Part shown: piece after piece, positions 38,201-50,154 of the stretch | Numbering within the stretch: position 1 is the stretch's first letter | Layout of the letters: every line of letters begins with the position of its first letter | DNA from: Lantana camara | Taxonomy: Eukaryota > Streptophyta > Magnoliopsida > Lamiales > Verbenaceae | Reading direction: 5' to 3' | Assembly (NCBI GenBank): GCA_037501455.1 | Contig: CM074855.1 | Location: forward strand, 54,629,001 to 54,693,000 | Length of the DNA stretch: 64,000 nt | Made by a program: the position numbers and the translations under genes | Notes under the pieces: generated by a model | Database searches by the model: none | What the model saw: only the letters and a program-made list of their open reading frames with translations | Told to the model about the DNA's origin: nothing

Positions 38201-39181
38201 GACATCCTTCTTATTGGGAATTCGAAGGATGACATGAAAGTGACTAAGTTATGGTTATCGAACCAATTCGAGATGAAAGATCTTGGTGATGCGTCCTATA
38301 TCCTTGGGATTAAAATCTATAGAGATAGATCTAGAAGGTTAATAGGACTATCACAGTCGATGTACATTGACAAAGTATTGAAGAGATTCAATATGGAGTC
38401 AGCAAAGGTTAAGAACCTTCCTATGAGTGTAGGAACATGTCTTTCAAAGAAGATGTGTCCTAAGACTAACCTTGAGAAGGAAAGAATGACTCATACACCT
38501 TATGCATCAGCAATAGGTAGCATAATGTATGCAATGTTATGTACTCGACCGGATGTGGCTTATGCACTTAGTGTAACAAGTCGTTTCCAATCTGACCCTG
38601 GAGATGGTCACTGGGCTGCCGTGAAGAATATTCTTAAGTACTTGAAAAGTACTAAAGATTTATTCTTAGTTTACGGAGGTCAGAAAGATCTTACTGTCGA
38701 AGGATACTGCGATGCAAGCTTTGCATCTGACTTAGATGATTTTAAGTCAATGTCAGGATACATTTTCTGCCTAAACGGCGGAGCAGTGAGTTGGAAGAGT
38801 TCCAAGCAAACTACCACTGCTGATTCGACCACTGAGGCCGAATACTTAGCTGCAAATGATGCAGCTAAGGAAGGTGTTTGGATTAGAAACTTCATTCAAG
38901 AATTGAATGTTGTTCCTAGCATGAAAGACCCCATTACTGTGTTTTGTGACAACACTGGGGCGGTTGCTCAAGCAAGAGAACCAAGATCTCACCAACGGAC
39001 CAAGCACATTATGAGGAAGTATCACCTAATCCGTGATATTATCAAAAGAGGAGATGTGCTAATTGAGAGGGTCACATCAGCAGAGAACGTGGCAGATCCA
39101 CTTACTAAACCCCTTAGTCGAGAAGCTTTCCAAGGTCATCTTCAGAAGATGGGACTTAGAGTAGCTTTAGAATGGCTTTGA
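35261..39181 (+). CDS. gag-pol: Copia-type Gag-Pol polyprotein (1306 aa)
   Basis: Single frame encoding all core proteins needed to copy and integrate the element. The Gag region (about 1-280) opens with the LTGPNYSDWLRNLK type motif. A lysine-rich stretch at about 217-252 precedes a CX2CX4HX4C zinc knuckle, C255/C258/H263/C268. The aspartic protease active site is DTG at 296-298. The integrase zinc-binding part has H430, H435, C461 and C464; its core has D491, D554 and E590, the DD35E spacing. Reverse transcriptase (about 811-1055) has D893 in QMDVKTAFLNG and YVDD at 978-981. RNase H (about 1140-1290) has D1151, E1192, D1230 and D1279. PR-IN-RT-RH order and about 1300 aa length are normal for plant copia. 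The ATG at 35261 is the first in frame with Gag homology. There is no stop or frameshift; the stop overlaps the approach to the polypurine tract. Gag and Pol are fused without a visible recoding site, so the Gag excess must arise otherwise. Confidence 0.97.
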   Translation: MATKNPLVSILESNKLTGPNYSDWLRNLKIILDSEKRTYVLFEGEPTPEGEAPTRAERDAIQKWKDDNLQARCLMLANMSPDLQRQHEAMEFAWEIYDHLEQLYRPHERVTRYNTSKELFHLRMREGSSVHEYGLKFLALTEKLASMDMPLKDELSVDLLLASLPPSFNPFVLNFNMNHAGATVAELISQLVTAESTIKKDNKVLMVNAPSSSSGPSKGKGKKAQKKKKKPLRPTGGISKGKAQKKKRDQKEDVCFHCGKAGHWRRNCPEYKATLKKGIFLVEVNLSINSSSWVLDTGCGTHICNDVQMLSEVQQLKEGECVLKIGDGSNVEARALGTIRLDLGSFELVLNKVLYVPSIIRNIISVPILDCEGYETYIKNGKYFIKRNNSSVHIGTLSNGLYLTQNINIMNIQRETKRKRDDKVSAPLWHARLGHISKNRISKINTLGSFSENDLKELTSCESCLKGKMSKVPFKGTVERASKVLDLIHTDVCGPLSVSTRNNHQYFITFTDDFSRYGYVYLMKYKSEAFEKFLEFQKEVENQTGHKIKALRSDRGGEYLSEEFLNHLKGNGIISQWTPPGTPQLNGVSERRNRTLLDMVRSMMSFTDLPPSFWGYALESAAKILNLVPSKSVPKTPYEMWHGKIPSYSYLRIWGCPAYVKRTVGDKLESRSNLCYFVGYPKESIGYYFYDQSEQKVFVSRNATFLEEPFLKEKKGKIIELEEVQSDPIPPTEETSHSDQLQPITNFDTHVNPPLRRSERTPRQPERWYGFFHEISQKDNDPLTYKEALSDSDSEQWIEAMKSEMDSMNSNQVWTLVDLPDGVKPIGCKWIFKRKLGVDGSIAAYKARLVAKGFTQRPGVDFDETFSPVAMQKSIRIMLAIAAYYDYEIWQMDVKTAFLNGNIDKDIYMEQPIGFTFSGSEQKVCKLQRSIYGLKQASRNWNIRFDESVKAFGFIQISNESCVYRKELETSVQFLVLYVDDILLIGNSKDDMKVTKLWLSNQFEMKDLGDASYILGIKIYRDRSRRLIGLSQSMYIDKVLKRFNMESAKVKNLPMSVGTCLSKKMCPKTNLEKERMTHTPYASAIGSIMYAMLCTRPDVAYALSVTSRFQSDPGDGHWAAVKNILKYLKSTKDLFLVYGGQKDLTVEGYCDASFASDLDDFKSMSGYIFCLNGGAVSWKSSKQTTTADSTTEAEYLAANDAAKEGVWIRNFIQELNVVPSMKDPITVFCDNTGAVAQAREPRSHQRTKHIMRKYHLIRDIIKRGDVLIERVTSAENVADPLTKPLSREAFQGHLQKMGLRVALEWL

Positions 39182-39182
39182 C

Positions 39183-39197
39183 GGGCAAGTGGGAGAT
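39183..39197 (+). other. Polypurine tract
   Basis: GGGCAAGTGGGAGAT lies directly upstream of the 3' LTR, one base after the gag-pol stop codon. AAGTGGGAGA before TG is a familiar plant copia arrangement for priming plus-strand DNA. Its exact 5' edge is uncertain. Confidence 0.85.
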
Positions 39198-40346
39198 TGT
39201 TAGGAATAGTGCCCTAGAAAGCCGATTGTATATCCGCTTTGTGCTTTTCCTTATTGTAATCACAGACAATCTTTGAATAAAATAACGAATTGAGGCAACA
39301 CTTCTTTATATGCTCTTGTTTGGTATGCGTTTACTTTTGCTGTGCATGTATGAGAACTCCCCTAATCCTGATGACTTTTAGGACTCTACCATTTAGGTGA
39401 AATGGTTCATGAAACGAGCCCTATATCACATAAGTCATGATTAGTAAAATACTCCAAGCCGATGAGTCCTACAGACAGTGGGAGTGTCAACCTGACTCCT
39501 CTAAGGCTTGCTTGTGGGATCACGCCCTTAAGAAGGACCACCTTGTTTCATGGAGGTGCAAAGTGTATAGTTAATACGTGCGTGATACATGAGGGTGCTT
39601 ACTTTAATAAGTAAGTTCACTGAGGTGCCCCGTGTGAGAACATTCCTAAATGGGAAAGGAAGTTTCTATTTCAGGAAATGGAAACTTCCAGATTAGGAAA
39701 TATCTCACGAGTCATTGATGTGATTAATTGATCCTTAGACTTGAGGTTCCTTGTCACTTTATGAGTTAACTCTGTAGTCTTTGGTATAAGCTTTAAAGGG
39801 TGTCGCCTTAGACAACTGATTCAAGGCTTATGCTGGGGCTGCACAAGTGATTCATGAAAGTGAATGAGAATCAAGAAAGGACCTACACTTGCATTTGCAA
39901 GGTGATCTCTTATTGTGTAAGTCATTCATATGCCATATGGAGTCCTTGGCCAAGGCAGTAGATCAAGACATCAAGAAAAGGGTTTCTTGGATTGAGATCA
40001 AATGGATATGAAATGCACTTAGCTTTAAGACCGGATTATTAGGGTTCTGATTATTCCCTTGCCCTAGATCTTGGTTGAGAGATAGTAAGTAGGAGGATTG
40101 TATCTCACATGATTCAATGACTTAAAGGTTCTGTCGAATCCGAACATTCCAATTCAGCTAGGGGTTAAACACCTGTTGCTAGACTATGGTCGTTTAATCT
40201 GTGGACTGATTAATTAATTAGTGAATTAATTAATTGGGGTCACTGCTAATTGAATTGAGAACCTAGAGGGTCACACACAACAACTTGGTTGCATGAGTTG
40301 AGGCTTGAAAATGATTAAACGAGTTAATCGGACCAAGAGGGTTCCA

Positions 40347-40414
40347 CACGTGTGAATTCACACGTGTGGATCACGTGAGTGACACGTGTCACTGTGACAC
40401 GTGTCGCACACGTG
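40347..40414. promoter_or_regulatory. Cluster of six CACGTG motifs in 3' LTR U3
   Basis: Identical copy of the 5' LTR cluster, 8206 bp downstream. All six motifs and both palindromes are kept. In this LTR the cluster could influence transcription leaving the element into the satellite. Confidence 0.6.
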
Positions 40415-40752
40415 TATATATATATATATATTATATATATATTAAATAATTAATTAGTTAATTATTTAATAGACTTTGGTTTAATTTTGAATTAAGAAGA
40501 AAGTCTAATTTTGGAGAAAATAATCTAGTTAATTAATTATGAATTAATTAATTAGATAAAATAAGTTATTTATTTTATAATAAATAAAGTATAAAATTAT
40601 CCAAAAATAGTTTGGATATTTTTAAGCTCTCTTCAAAGTTGACTAGAATTAGAATTCAAAGTCAAGGTTGAAAATACTTGATCCTCAAGTAATAGGAGAG
40701 AGGGACCAAAATCCTAGCCCATAAAGGACTAGGAATTTCGGCACCCCCTTGC

Positions 40753-40762
40753 CTATATATAG
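40753..40762 (+). promoter_or_regulatory. TATA box of the 3' LTR
   Basis: Same CTATATATAG as in the 5' LTR. Here it runs directly into the perfect 18-bp palindrome at 40762-40779. Confidence 0.6.
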
Positions 40763-41028
40763 GGGAGCTCGAGCTCCCCTTTAGGGCTAATAGACAATTC
40801 TTGGTTCATGTGTTGAACACCTTCCTTTCTCCAAGATTAAATTAAACCCTAGGTTAAGCCTAAACACTAACTAGAGAACTAGCATCCTTACTAGTTAGAT
40901 TGTGATCAAGTTGGTGGACTTTCTCTAGAGACTTCAAGTTAGAAGTTTGAAGATTCGAGCTTTACCAAGGAGAGGGGATCAAGCCGCGTGAAGAGCGTTC
41001 TTGGGTGGCTTGAAACGCTTCAAGAAAG

Positions 41029-41034
41029 AATAAA
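41029..41034 (+). terminator. Possible polyadenylation signal in 3' LTR
   Basis: AATAAA lies about 267 bp downstream of the LTR TATA box, so it is downstream of the expected start of R, as a 3' processing signal should be. The same motif exists at 32823-32828 in the 5' LTR. Plant poly(A) signals are loose, so this is a weak call. Confidence 0.3.
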
Positions 41035-41148
41035 AGAAAAGTAAGTTTTTCTATCTTTACGAATTTGGTTACACGATTGCGAGTTCAAGGTCCTTTTGTT
41101 GGGAAAAATTTTTAAATTCCGCTGCTTTCTGATTCGTGTTTTCCAACA

Positions 41149-41153
41149 CTTCG
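41149..41153 (+). other. Target-site duplication, right copy (CTTCG)
   Basis: Right-hand copy of the 5-bp duplication, directly after the terminal CCAACA of the 3' LTR and leading into GATATTTCGAAATAACG of the interrupted monomer. Confidence 0.95.
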
Positions 41154-44100
41154 GATATTTCGAAATAACGAGTGTCATTGCGTCAATAGTATTAATTCGT
41201 AAAATTGGGATATGTATATGCATAATAAGGAGAAATAACTTAAAAACATTTCATAAAGATGAAATCTCTACATATATTGTTAGAAACACATGTAATTACG
41301 AGAACGTGATTAAATATTTCGGGAAAACACAAGTTCAAATTTGATCCCAACTTAATATTACAATGTATTAAATCATAAATCGAATAATGAGGAACGAGAG
41401 CATTATTATTTCTGAAGTATCAGTTCGTAAAATTGAAGTACTGAAAACAGAAATTGAAGTATTGTTGCATTTAGCATAGAGTTTGAATATTCGAAAATAA
41501 GGTGTTCCAACACAATATGATTATTGGAGCATTAAATTGAGATTCAGTGAATACTAGGTGTCTATTCGTAAAGGGCGAAGTATGATTATCCGATAACAAG
41601 GTGTTCATCGGATATTTCGAAACAACGAGTGTCATCGCTTCAATAGTATTAATTCGTAAAATTGGGATATGTATACGCATAATAAGGAGAAATAACTTAA
41701 AAACATTTCATAAAGATGAAATCTCTACATATATTGTTAGAAGCACATGTAATTACGAGAAAGTGATTAAATATTTCGGTAAAACACAAGTTCAAATTTG
41801 ATCCCAACTTAATATTACAATGTATTAAATCATAAATCGAATAATGAAGAACGAGAGGGTCATTATTTCTGAAGTATCAGTTCGTAAAATTGATGTACCG
41901 AAAACAGAAATTGAAGTATTGTTGCATTTAACATAAAGTTTGAATATTCGAAAATAAGGTGTTCCAACACAATACGATTATTGGAGCATTAAATTGAGAT
42001 TCAGTGAAACATAGGTGTCTATTCGTCAAGGGCGAACTATGATTAACCAATAACAAGGTGTTCATCGGATATATCGAAATAACGAGTTTCATTGCTTCAA
42101 AAGTATTAATTCGTAAAATTGGGATATGTATATGCATAATAAGGAGAAATAACTTAAAAACATTTCATAAAGATGAAATCTCTACATATATTGTTAGAAA
42201 CACATGTAATTACGAGAAAGTGATTAAATATTTCGGGAAAACAGAAGTTCAAATTTGATCCTAAATTAATATTACAATGTATTAAATAAAAAATCGAATA
42301 ACGAAGAACGAGAGGGTCATTATTTCTGAAGTATCAGTTCGTAAGATAGAAGTATTGAAAACAGAAATTGAAGTATTGTTCCATTTAACATAGAGTTTGA
42401 ATATTCGAAAATAAGGTGTTCCAACACAATACGATTATTGGAGCATTAAATTGAGATTCAGTGAAACCTAGGTGTCTATTCGTAAAGGGCGAAGTATGAT
42501 TATCCGATAACAAGGTGTTCTTCGAATATTTCGAAATAACGAGTGTCATTGCTTCAATAGTATTAATTCGTAAAATTGGGATATGTATTTGCATAATAAG
42601 GAGAAATAACTTAAAAACATTTCATAAAAATGAAATCTCTACATATATTGTTAGAAACACATGTAATTACGAGAAAGTGATTAAATATTTCGGGAAAACA
42701 CAAGTTCAAATTTGATCCCAACTTAATATTACAATATATTAAATCATAAATCGAATAATGAGGAACGAGAGGGTTATTATTTCTGAAGTATCAGTTCGTA
42801 AAATTGAAGTACTGAAAACAGAAATTGAAGTATTGTTGCATTTAACATAGAGTATGAATATTCGAAAATAAGGTGTTCCAACACAATACGATTATTGGAG
42901 CATTAAATTGAGATTCCGTGAAACCTAGGTGTCTATTCGTAAAGGGCGAAGTATGATTATCCGATAACAAGGTGTTCATCGGATATTTCGAAACAACGAG
43001 TGTCATCGCATCAAAAGTATTAATTTGTAAAATTGGGATATGTATATGCATAGCAAGGTGAATTAACTTAAAAACATTTCATAAAGATGAAATCTCTACA
43101 TATATTGTTAGAAACACTTGCAATTACGAGAAAGTGATTAAATATTTCGGGAAAACAGAAGTTCAAATTTGATCCCAACTTAATATTACAATGAATTAAA
43201 TCATAAATCGAATAATGAAGAACGAGAGGGTCATTATTTATGAAGTATCAGTTCGTAAAATTGATGTACCGAAAACAGAAATTGAAGTATTGTTGCATTT
43301 AACATAGAGTTTGAATATTCGAAAATAAGGTGTTCCAACACAATACGATTATTGGAGCATTAAATTGAGATTCAGTGAAACCTAGGTGTCTATTCGTCAA
43401 GGGCGAAGTATGATTATCCAATAACAAGGTGTTCATCGGATATATCGAAATAACGAGTTTCATTGCTTCAAAAGTATTAATTCGTAAAATTGGGATATGT
43501 ATATGCATAATAAGCAGAAATAACTTAAAAACATTTGATAAAGATGAAATCTCTACATATATTGTTTGAAACATTTGTAATTACGAGAAAGTGATTAAAT
43601 ATTTCGGGAAAACAGAAGTTCAAATTTGATCCTAACTTAATATTACAATGTATTAAATCAAAAATCGAATAATGATGAACGAGAGGGTCATTATTTCTGA
43701 AGTATCAGTTCGTAAGATTGAAGTACTGAAAACAGATATTGAAGTAATGTTGCATTTAACATAGAGTTTGAATATTCGAAAATAAGGTGTTCCAACACAA
43801 TACGATTATTGGAGCATTAAATTGAGATTCAGTGAAACCTAGGTGTCTATTCGAAAAGGGCGAAGTATGATTATCCGATAACAAGGTGTTCTTCGGATAT
43901 TTCGAAATAACGAGTGTCATTGCGTCAATAGTATTAATTCGTAAAATTGGGATATGTATATGCATAATAAGGAGAAATAACTTAAAAACATTTCATAAAG
44001 ATGAAATATCTACATATATTGTTAGAAACACATGTAATTACGGGAAAGTGATTAAATATTTCGGGAAAACACAAGTTCAAATTTGATCCCAACTTAATAT

Positions 44101-45584
44101 TACAATGTATTAAATCATAAATCGAATAATGAGGAAGGAGAGGATTATTATTTCTGAAGTATCAGTTCGTAAAATTGAAGTACTGAAAACAGAAATTGAA
44201 GTATTGTTGCATTTAGCATAGAGTTTGAATATTCGAAAATAAGGTTTTCCAACACAATACGATTATTGGAGCATTAAATTGAGATTCAGTGAAACCTAGG
44301 TGTCTATTCGTAAAGGGCGAAGTATGATTATCTGATAACAAGGTGTTCTTCGGATATTTCGAAATAACGAGTGTCATTGCTTCAATAGTATTAATTCTTA
44401 AAATTGGGATATGTATATGCATAATCAGGAGAAATAACTTAAAAACATTTCATAAAGATGAAATCTCTACATATATTGTTAGAAACACATGTAATTACGA
44501 GAAAGTGATTAAATATTTCGGGAAAACACAAGTTCAAATTTGATCCCAACTTAATATTACAATGTATTAAATCATAAATCGAAATAATGAGGAACGAGAG
44601 GATTATTATCTCTGAAGTATCAGTTCGTAAAATTGAAGTACTGAAAACAGAAATTGAAGTATTGTTGCATTTAGCATAGAGTTTGAATATTCGAAAATAA
44701 GGTGTTCCAACACAATACGATTATTGGAGCGTTAAATTGAGATTCAGTGAAACCTAGGTGTCTATTCGTAAAGGGCGAAGTATGATTATCCGATAACAAG
44801 GTGTTCATCGGATATTTCGAAATAATGAGTGTCATTGCTTCAAAAGTGTTAATTCGTAAAATTGGGATATGTATATGCATAATAAGGAGAAATAACTTAA
44901 AAACATTTCATAAAGATGAAATCTCTACATATATTATTAGAAACATTTGTAATTACGAGAAAGTGATGAAATATATAGGGAAAACACAAGTTCAAATTTG
45001 ATCCCAACATAATATTACAATGTATTAAATCATAAATCGAATAACGAAGAACGAGAGCGTTATTATTTCTTAACTATCAGTTCGTAAAATTGAAGTACTG
45101 AAAACAGAAATTGAAGTATTGTTGCATTTAACATAGAGTATGAATATTCGAAAATAAGGTGTTCCAACACAATACGATTATTGGAGCATTAAATTGAGAT
45201 TCAGTGAAACCTAGGTGTCTATTCGTAAAGGACGAAGTATGATTATCCGATAACAAGGTGTTCATCGGATATTTCGAAACAACGAGTGTCATCGCTTCAA
45301 TAGTATTAATTCGTAAAATTGGGATATGTATATGCATAATAAGGAGAAATAACTTAAAAACATTTCATAAAGATGAAATCTCTACATATATTGTTAGAAG
45401 CACATGTAATTACGAGAAAGTGATTAAATATTTCGGTAAAACACAAGTTCAAATTTGATCCCAACTTAATATTACAATGTATTAAATCATAAATCGAATA
45501 ATGAAGAACGAGAGGGTCATTATTTCTGAAGTATCAGTTCGTAAAATTGATGTACCGAAAACAGAAATTGAAGTATTGTTGCAT

Positions 45585-48326
45585 TTAACATAGAGTTTGA
45601 ATATTCGAAAATAAGGTGTTCCAACACAATACGATTATTCGAGCATTAAATTGAGATTCAGTGAAACATAGGTGTCTATTCGTCAAGGGCGAACTATGAT
45701 TATCCAATAACAAGGTGTTCATCGAATATATCGAAATAACGAGTTTCATTGCTTCAAAAGTATTAATTCGTAAAATTGGGATATGTATATGCACAATAAG
45801 GAGAAATAACTTAAAAACATTTCATAAAGATGAAATCTCTACATATATTGTTAGAAACACTTGTAATTACGAGAAAGTGATTAAATATTTCGGGAAAACA
45901 GAAGTTCAAATTTGATCCTAACTTAATATTACAATGTATTAAATCAAAATTCGAATAATGAAGAACGAGAGGGTCATTATTTCTGAAGTGTCAGTTCGTA
46001 AGATTGAAGTACTGAAAACAGAAATTGAAGTATTGTTGCATTTAACATAGAGTTTGAATATTCGAAAATAAGGTGTTCCAACACAATACGATTATTGGAG
46101 CATTAAATTGAGATTCAGTGAAACCTAGGTGTCTATTCGTAAAGGGCGAAGTATGATTATCCGATAACAAGGTGTTCTTCGGATATTTCGAAATAACGAG
46201 TGTCATTGCTTCAATAGTATTAATTCGTAAAATTGGGATATGTATATGCATAATAAGGAGAAATAACTTAAAAACATTTCATAAATATGAAATCTCTACA
46301 TATATTGTTAGAAGCACATGTAATTACGAGAAAGTGATTAAATATTTCGGGAAAACAGAAGTTCAAATTTGATCCCAACTTAATATTACAATGTATTAAA
46401 TCATAAGTCGAATAATGAAGAACGAGAGGGTCATTGTTTCTGAAGTATCAGTTCGTAAAATTGATGTACCGAAAACAGAAATTGAGGTATTGTTGCATTT
46501 AACATAGAGTTTGAATATTCGAAAATAAGGTGTTCCAACACAATACGATTATTGGAGCATTAAATTGAGATTCAGTGAAACATAGGTGTCAATTCGTCAA
46601 GGGCGAACTATGATTATCCAATAACAAGGTGTTCATCTGATATATCGAAATAACGAGTTTCATTGCTTTAAAAGTATTAATTCGTAAAATTGGGATATGT
46701 ATATGCATAATAAGGAGAAATAACTTAAAAACATTTCATAAAGATGAAATCTCTACATATATTGTTAGAAACATTTGTAATTACGAGAAAGTGATGAAAT
46801 ATTTAGGGAAAACACAAGTTCAAATTTGATCCCAACATAATATTACAATGTATTAAATCATAAATCGAATAACGAAGAACGAGAGCGTTATTATTTCTTA
46901 ACTATCAGTTCGTAAAATTGAAGTACTGAAAACAGAAATTGAAGTATTGTTGCATTTAACATAGAGTATGAATATTCGAAAATAAGGTGTTCCAACACAA
47001 TACGATTATTGGAGCATTAAATTGAGATTCAGTGAAACCTAGGTGTCTATTCGTAAAGGGCGAAGTATGATTATCCGATAACAAGGTGTTCTTCGGATAT
47101 TTCGAAATAACGAGTGTCATTGCTTCAATAGTATTAATTCGTAAAATTGGGATATGTATATGCATAATAAGGAGAAATAACTTAAAAACATTTCATAAAT
47201 ATGAAATCTCTACATATATTGTTAGAAGCACATGTAATTACGAGAAAGTGATTAAATATTTCGGGAAAACAGAAGTTCAAATTTGATCCCAACTTAATAT
47301 TACAATGTATTAAATCATAAGTCGAATAATGAAGAACGAGAGGGTCATTGTTTCTGAAGTATCAGTTCGTAAAATTGATGTACCGAAAACAGAAATTGAG
47401 GTATTGTTGCATTTAACATAGAGTTTGAATATTCGAAAATAAGGTGTTCCAACACAATACGATTATTGGAGCATTAAATTGAGATTCAGTGAAACATAGG
47501 TGTCTATTCGTCAAGGGCGAACTATGATTATCCAATAACAAGGTGTTCATCTGATATATCGAAATAACGAGTTTCATTGCTTCAAAAGTATTAATTCGTA
47601 AAATTGGGATATGTATATGCATAATAAGGAGAAATAACTTAAAAACATTTCATAAAGATGAAATCTCTACATATATTGTTAGAAACATTTGTAATTACGA
47701 GAAAGTGATGAAATATTTAGGGAAAACACAAGGTCAAATTTGATCCCAACATAATATTACAATGTATTAAATCATAAATCGAATAACGAAGAACGAGAGC
47801 GTTATTATTTCTTAACTATCAGTTCGTAAAATTGAAGTACTGAAAACAGAAATTGAAGTATTGTTGCATTTAACATAGAGTATGAATATTCGAAAATAAG
47901 GTGTTCCAACACAATACGATTATTGGAGCATTAAATTGAGATTCAGTGAAAACTAGGTGTCTATTCGTAAAGGGCGAACTATGATTATCCAATAACAAGG
48001 TGTTCATCGGATATATCGAAATAACGAGTTTCATTGCTTCAAAAGTATTAATTCGTAAAATTGGGATATATATATGCATAATAAGGAGAAATAACTTAAA
48101 AACATTTCATAAAGATGAAATCTCTACATATATTGTTAGAAACACTTGTAATTAAGAGAAAGTGATTAAATATTTTGGGAAAACAGAAGTTCAAATTTGA
48201 TCCTAACTTAATATTACAATGTATTAAATCAAAAATCGAATAATGAAGAACGAGAGGGTCATTATTTCTGAAGTATCAGTTCGTAAGATTGAAGTACTGA
48301 AAACAGAAATTGAAGTATTGTTGCAT
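45585..48326 (+). repeat. Six-monomer unit S-F-Q-F-Q-Y, copy 1 (2742 bp)
   Basis: Here S, Q and Y are sub-types of class I: S with ATCGAATATATCG and TATGCACAAT, Q with TCATCTGATATATCG, Y with GGATATATATATGCAT. The third monomer carries CAATTCGTCAAGGG near 46590 and GCTTTAAAAG near 46665, both repeated exactly 4570 bp downstream. CACAAGGTCAAATTTG near 47727 marks the fifth monomer. Confidence 0.85.
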
Positions 48327-50154
48327 TTAACATAGAGTTTGAATATTCGAAAATAAGGTGTTCCAACACAATACGATTATTCGAGCATTAAATTGAGATT
48401 CAGTGAAACATAGGTGGCTATTCGTCAAGGGCGAACTATGATTATCCAATAACAAGGTGTTCATCGAATATATCGAAATAACGAGTTTCATTGCTTCAAA
48501 AGTATTAATTCGTAAAATTGGGATATGTATATGCACAATAAGGAGAAATAACTTAAAAACATTTCATAAAGATGAAATCTCTACATATATTGTTAGAAAC
48601 ACTTGTAATTACGAGAAAGTGATTAAATATTTCGGGAAAACAGAAGTTCAAATTTGATCCTAACTTAATATTACAATGTATTAAATCAAAATTCGAATAA
48701 TGAAGAACGAGAGGGTCATTATTTCTGAAGTGTCAGTTCGTAAGATTGAAGTACTGAAAACAGAAATTGAAGTATTGTTGCATTTAACATAGAGTTTGAA
48801 TATTCGAAAATAAGGTGTTCCAACACAATACGATTATTGGAGCATTAAATTGAGATTCAGTGAAACCTAGGTGTCTATTCGTAAAGGGCGAAGTATGATT
48901 ATCCGATAACAAGGTGTTCTTCGGATATTTCGAAATAACGAGTGTCATTGCTTCAATAGTATTAATTCGTAAAATTGGGATATGTATATGCATAATAAGG
49001 AGAAATAACTTAAAAACATTTCATAAATATGAAATCTCTACATATATTGTTAGAAGCACATGTAATTACGAGAAAGTGATTAAATATTTCGGGAAAACAG
49101 AAGTTCAAATTTGATCCCAACTTAATATTACAATGTATTAAATCATAAGTCGAATAATGAAGAACGAGAGGGTCATTGTTTCTGAAGTATCAGTTCGTAA
49201 AATTGATGTACCGAAAACAGAAATTGAGGTATTGTTGCATTTAACATAGAGTTTGAATATTCGAAAATAAGGTGTTCCAACACAATACGATTATTGGAGC
49301 ATTAAATTGAGATTCAGTGAAACATAGGTGTCTATTCGTCAAGGGCGAACTATGATTATCCAATAACAAGGTGTTCATCTGATATATCGAAATAACGAGT
49401 TTCATTGCTTCAAAAGTATTAATTCGTAAAATTGGGATATGTATATGCATAATAAGGAGAAATAACTTAAAAACATTTCATAAAGATGAAATCTCTACAT
49501 ATATTGTTAGAAACATTTGTAATTACGAGAAAGTGATGAAATATTTAGGGAAAACACAAGGTCAAATTTGATCCCAACATAATATTACAATGTATTAAAT
49601 CATAAATCGAATAACGAAGAACGAGAGCGTTATTATTTCTTAACTATCAGTTCGTAAAATTGAAGTACTGAAAACAGAAATTGAAGTATTGTTGCATTTA
49701 ACATAGAGTATGAATATTCGAAAATAAGGTGTTCCAACACAATACGATTATTGGAGCATTAAATTGAGATTCAGTGAAAACTAGGTGTCTATTCGTAAAG
49801 GGCGAACTATGATTATCCAATAACAAGGTGTTCATCGGATATATCGAAATAACGAGTTTCATTGCTTCAAAAGTATTAATTCGTAAAATTGGGATATATA
49901 TATGCATAATAAGGAGAAATAACTTAAAAACATTTCATAAAGATGAAATCTCTACATATATTGTTAGAAACACTTGTAATTAAGAGAAAGTGATTAAATA
50001 TTTTGGGAAAACAGAAGTTCAAATTTGATCCTAACTTAATATTACAATGTATTAAATCAAAAATCGAATAATGAAGAACGAGAGGGTCATTATTTCTGAA
50101 GTATCAGTTCGTAAGATTGAAGTACTGAAAACAGAAATTGAAGTATTGTTGCAT
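48327..50154 (+). repeat. Four-monomer unit S-F-Q-Y (1828 bp)
   Basis: Short version of the flanking six-monomer units, lacking one F-Q pair. CACAAGGTCAAATTTG occurs near 49555, 1828 bp after the copy-1 mark and 2742 bp before the copy-2 mark. It could be a deletion product of a six-mer, or the six-mers could be insertion products of it. Confidence 0.85.

Larger units (their letters stand above)
30992..41148 (+). mobile_element. Complete Ty1/copia LTR retrotransposon (10157 bp)
   Basis: The element has equal 1951-bp LTRs beginning TGTTAGGAATAG and ending TTTTCCAACA, a tRNA-Met primer-binding site two bases after the 5' LTR, a polypurine tract directly before the 3' LTR, and a 5-bp target-site duplication. 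The domain order Gag-PR-IN-RT-RNaseH places it in Ty1/copia, since gypsy elements have integrase after RNase H. The polyprotein frame is unbroken, and I found one mismatch between LTRs. It therefore looks young and potentially autonomous. It lies in the same orientation as the satellite monomers and splits one F-class monomer. I do not assign a copia lineage; the long LTRs and long leader narrow it but do not settle it. No env-like or chromodomain sequence is present. Confidence 0.97.
39198..41148 (+). repeat. 3' long terminal repeat (1951 bp)
   Basis: Copy of the 5' LTR at an offset of 8206 bp, directly after the polypurine tract and followed by the CTTCG target-site copy. It has C at 40768, which completes a perfect 18-bp palindrome at 40762-40779 just after the TATA box; the 5' LTR has that palindrome broken. 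It should provide the transcript 3' end, and could act as an outward promoter into the satellite array at 41149 onward. Confidence 0.97.

Noticed and set aside
35354..38895. Antisense and alternate-frame ORFs inside gag-pol
   Set aside because: They lie wholly within a well-supported polyprotein gene and show no family features.
39100..39197. An extra envelope-like or chromodomain reading frame after RNase H
   Set aside because: The gag-pol stop lies against the polypurine tract, leaving no room for another gene.
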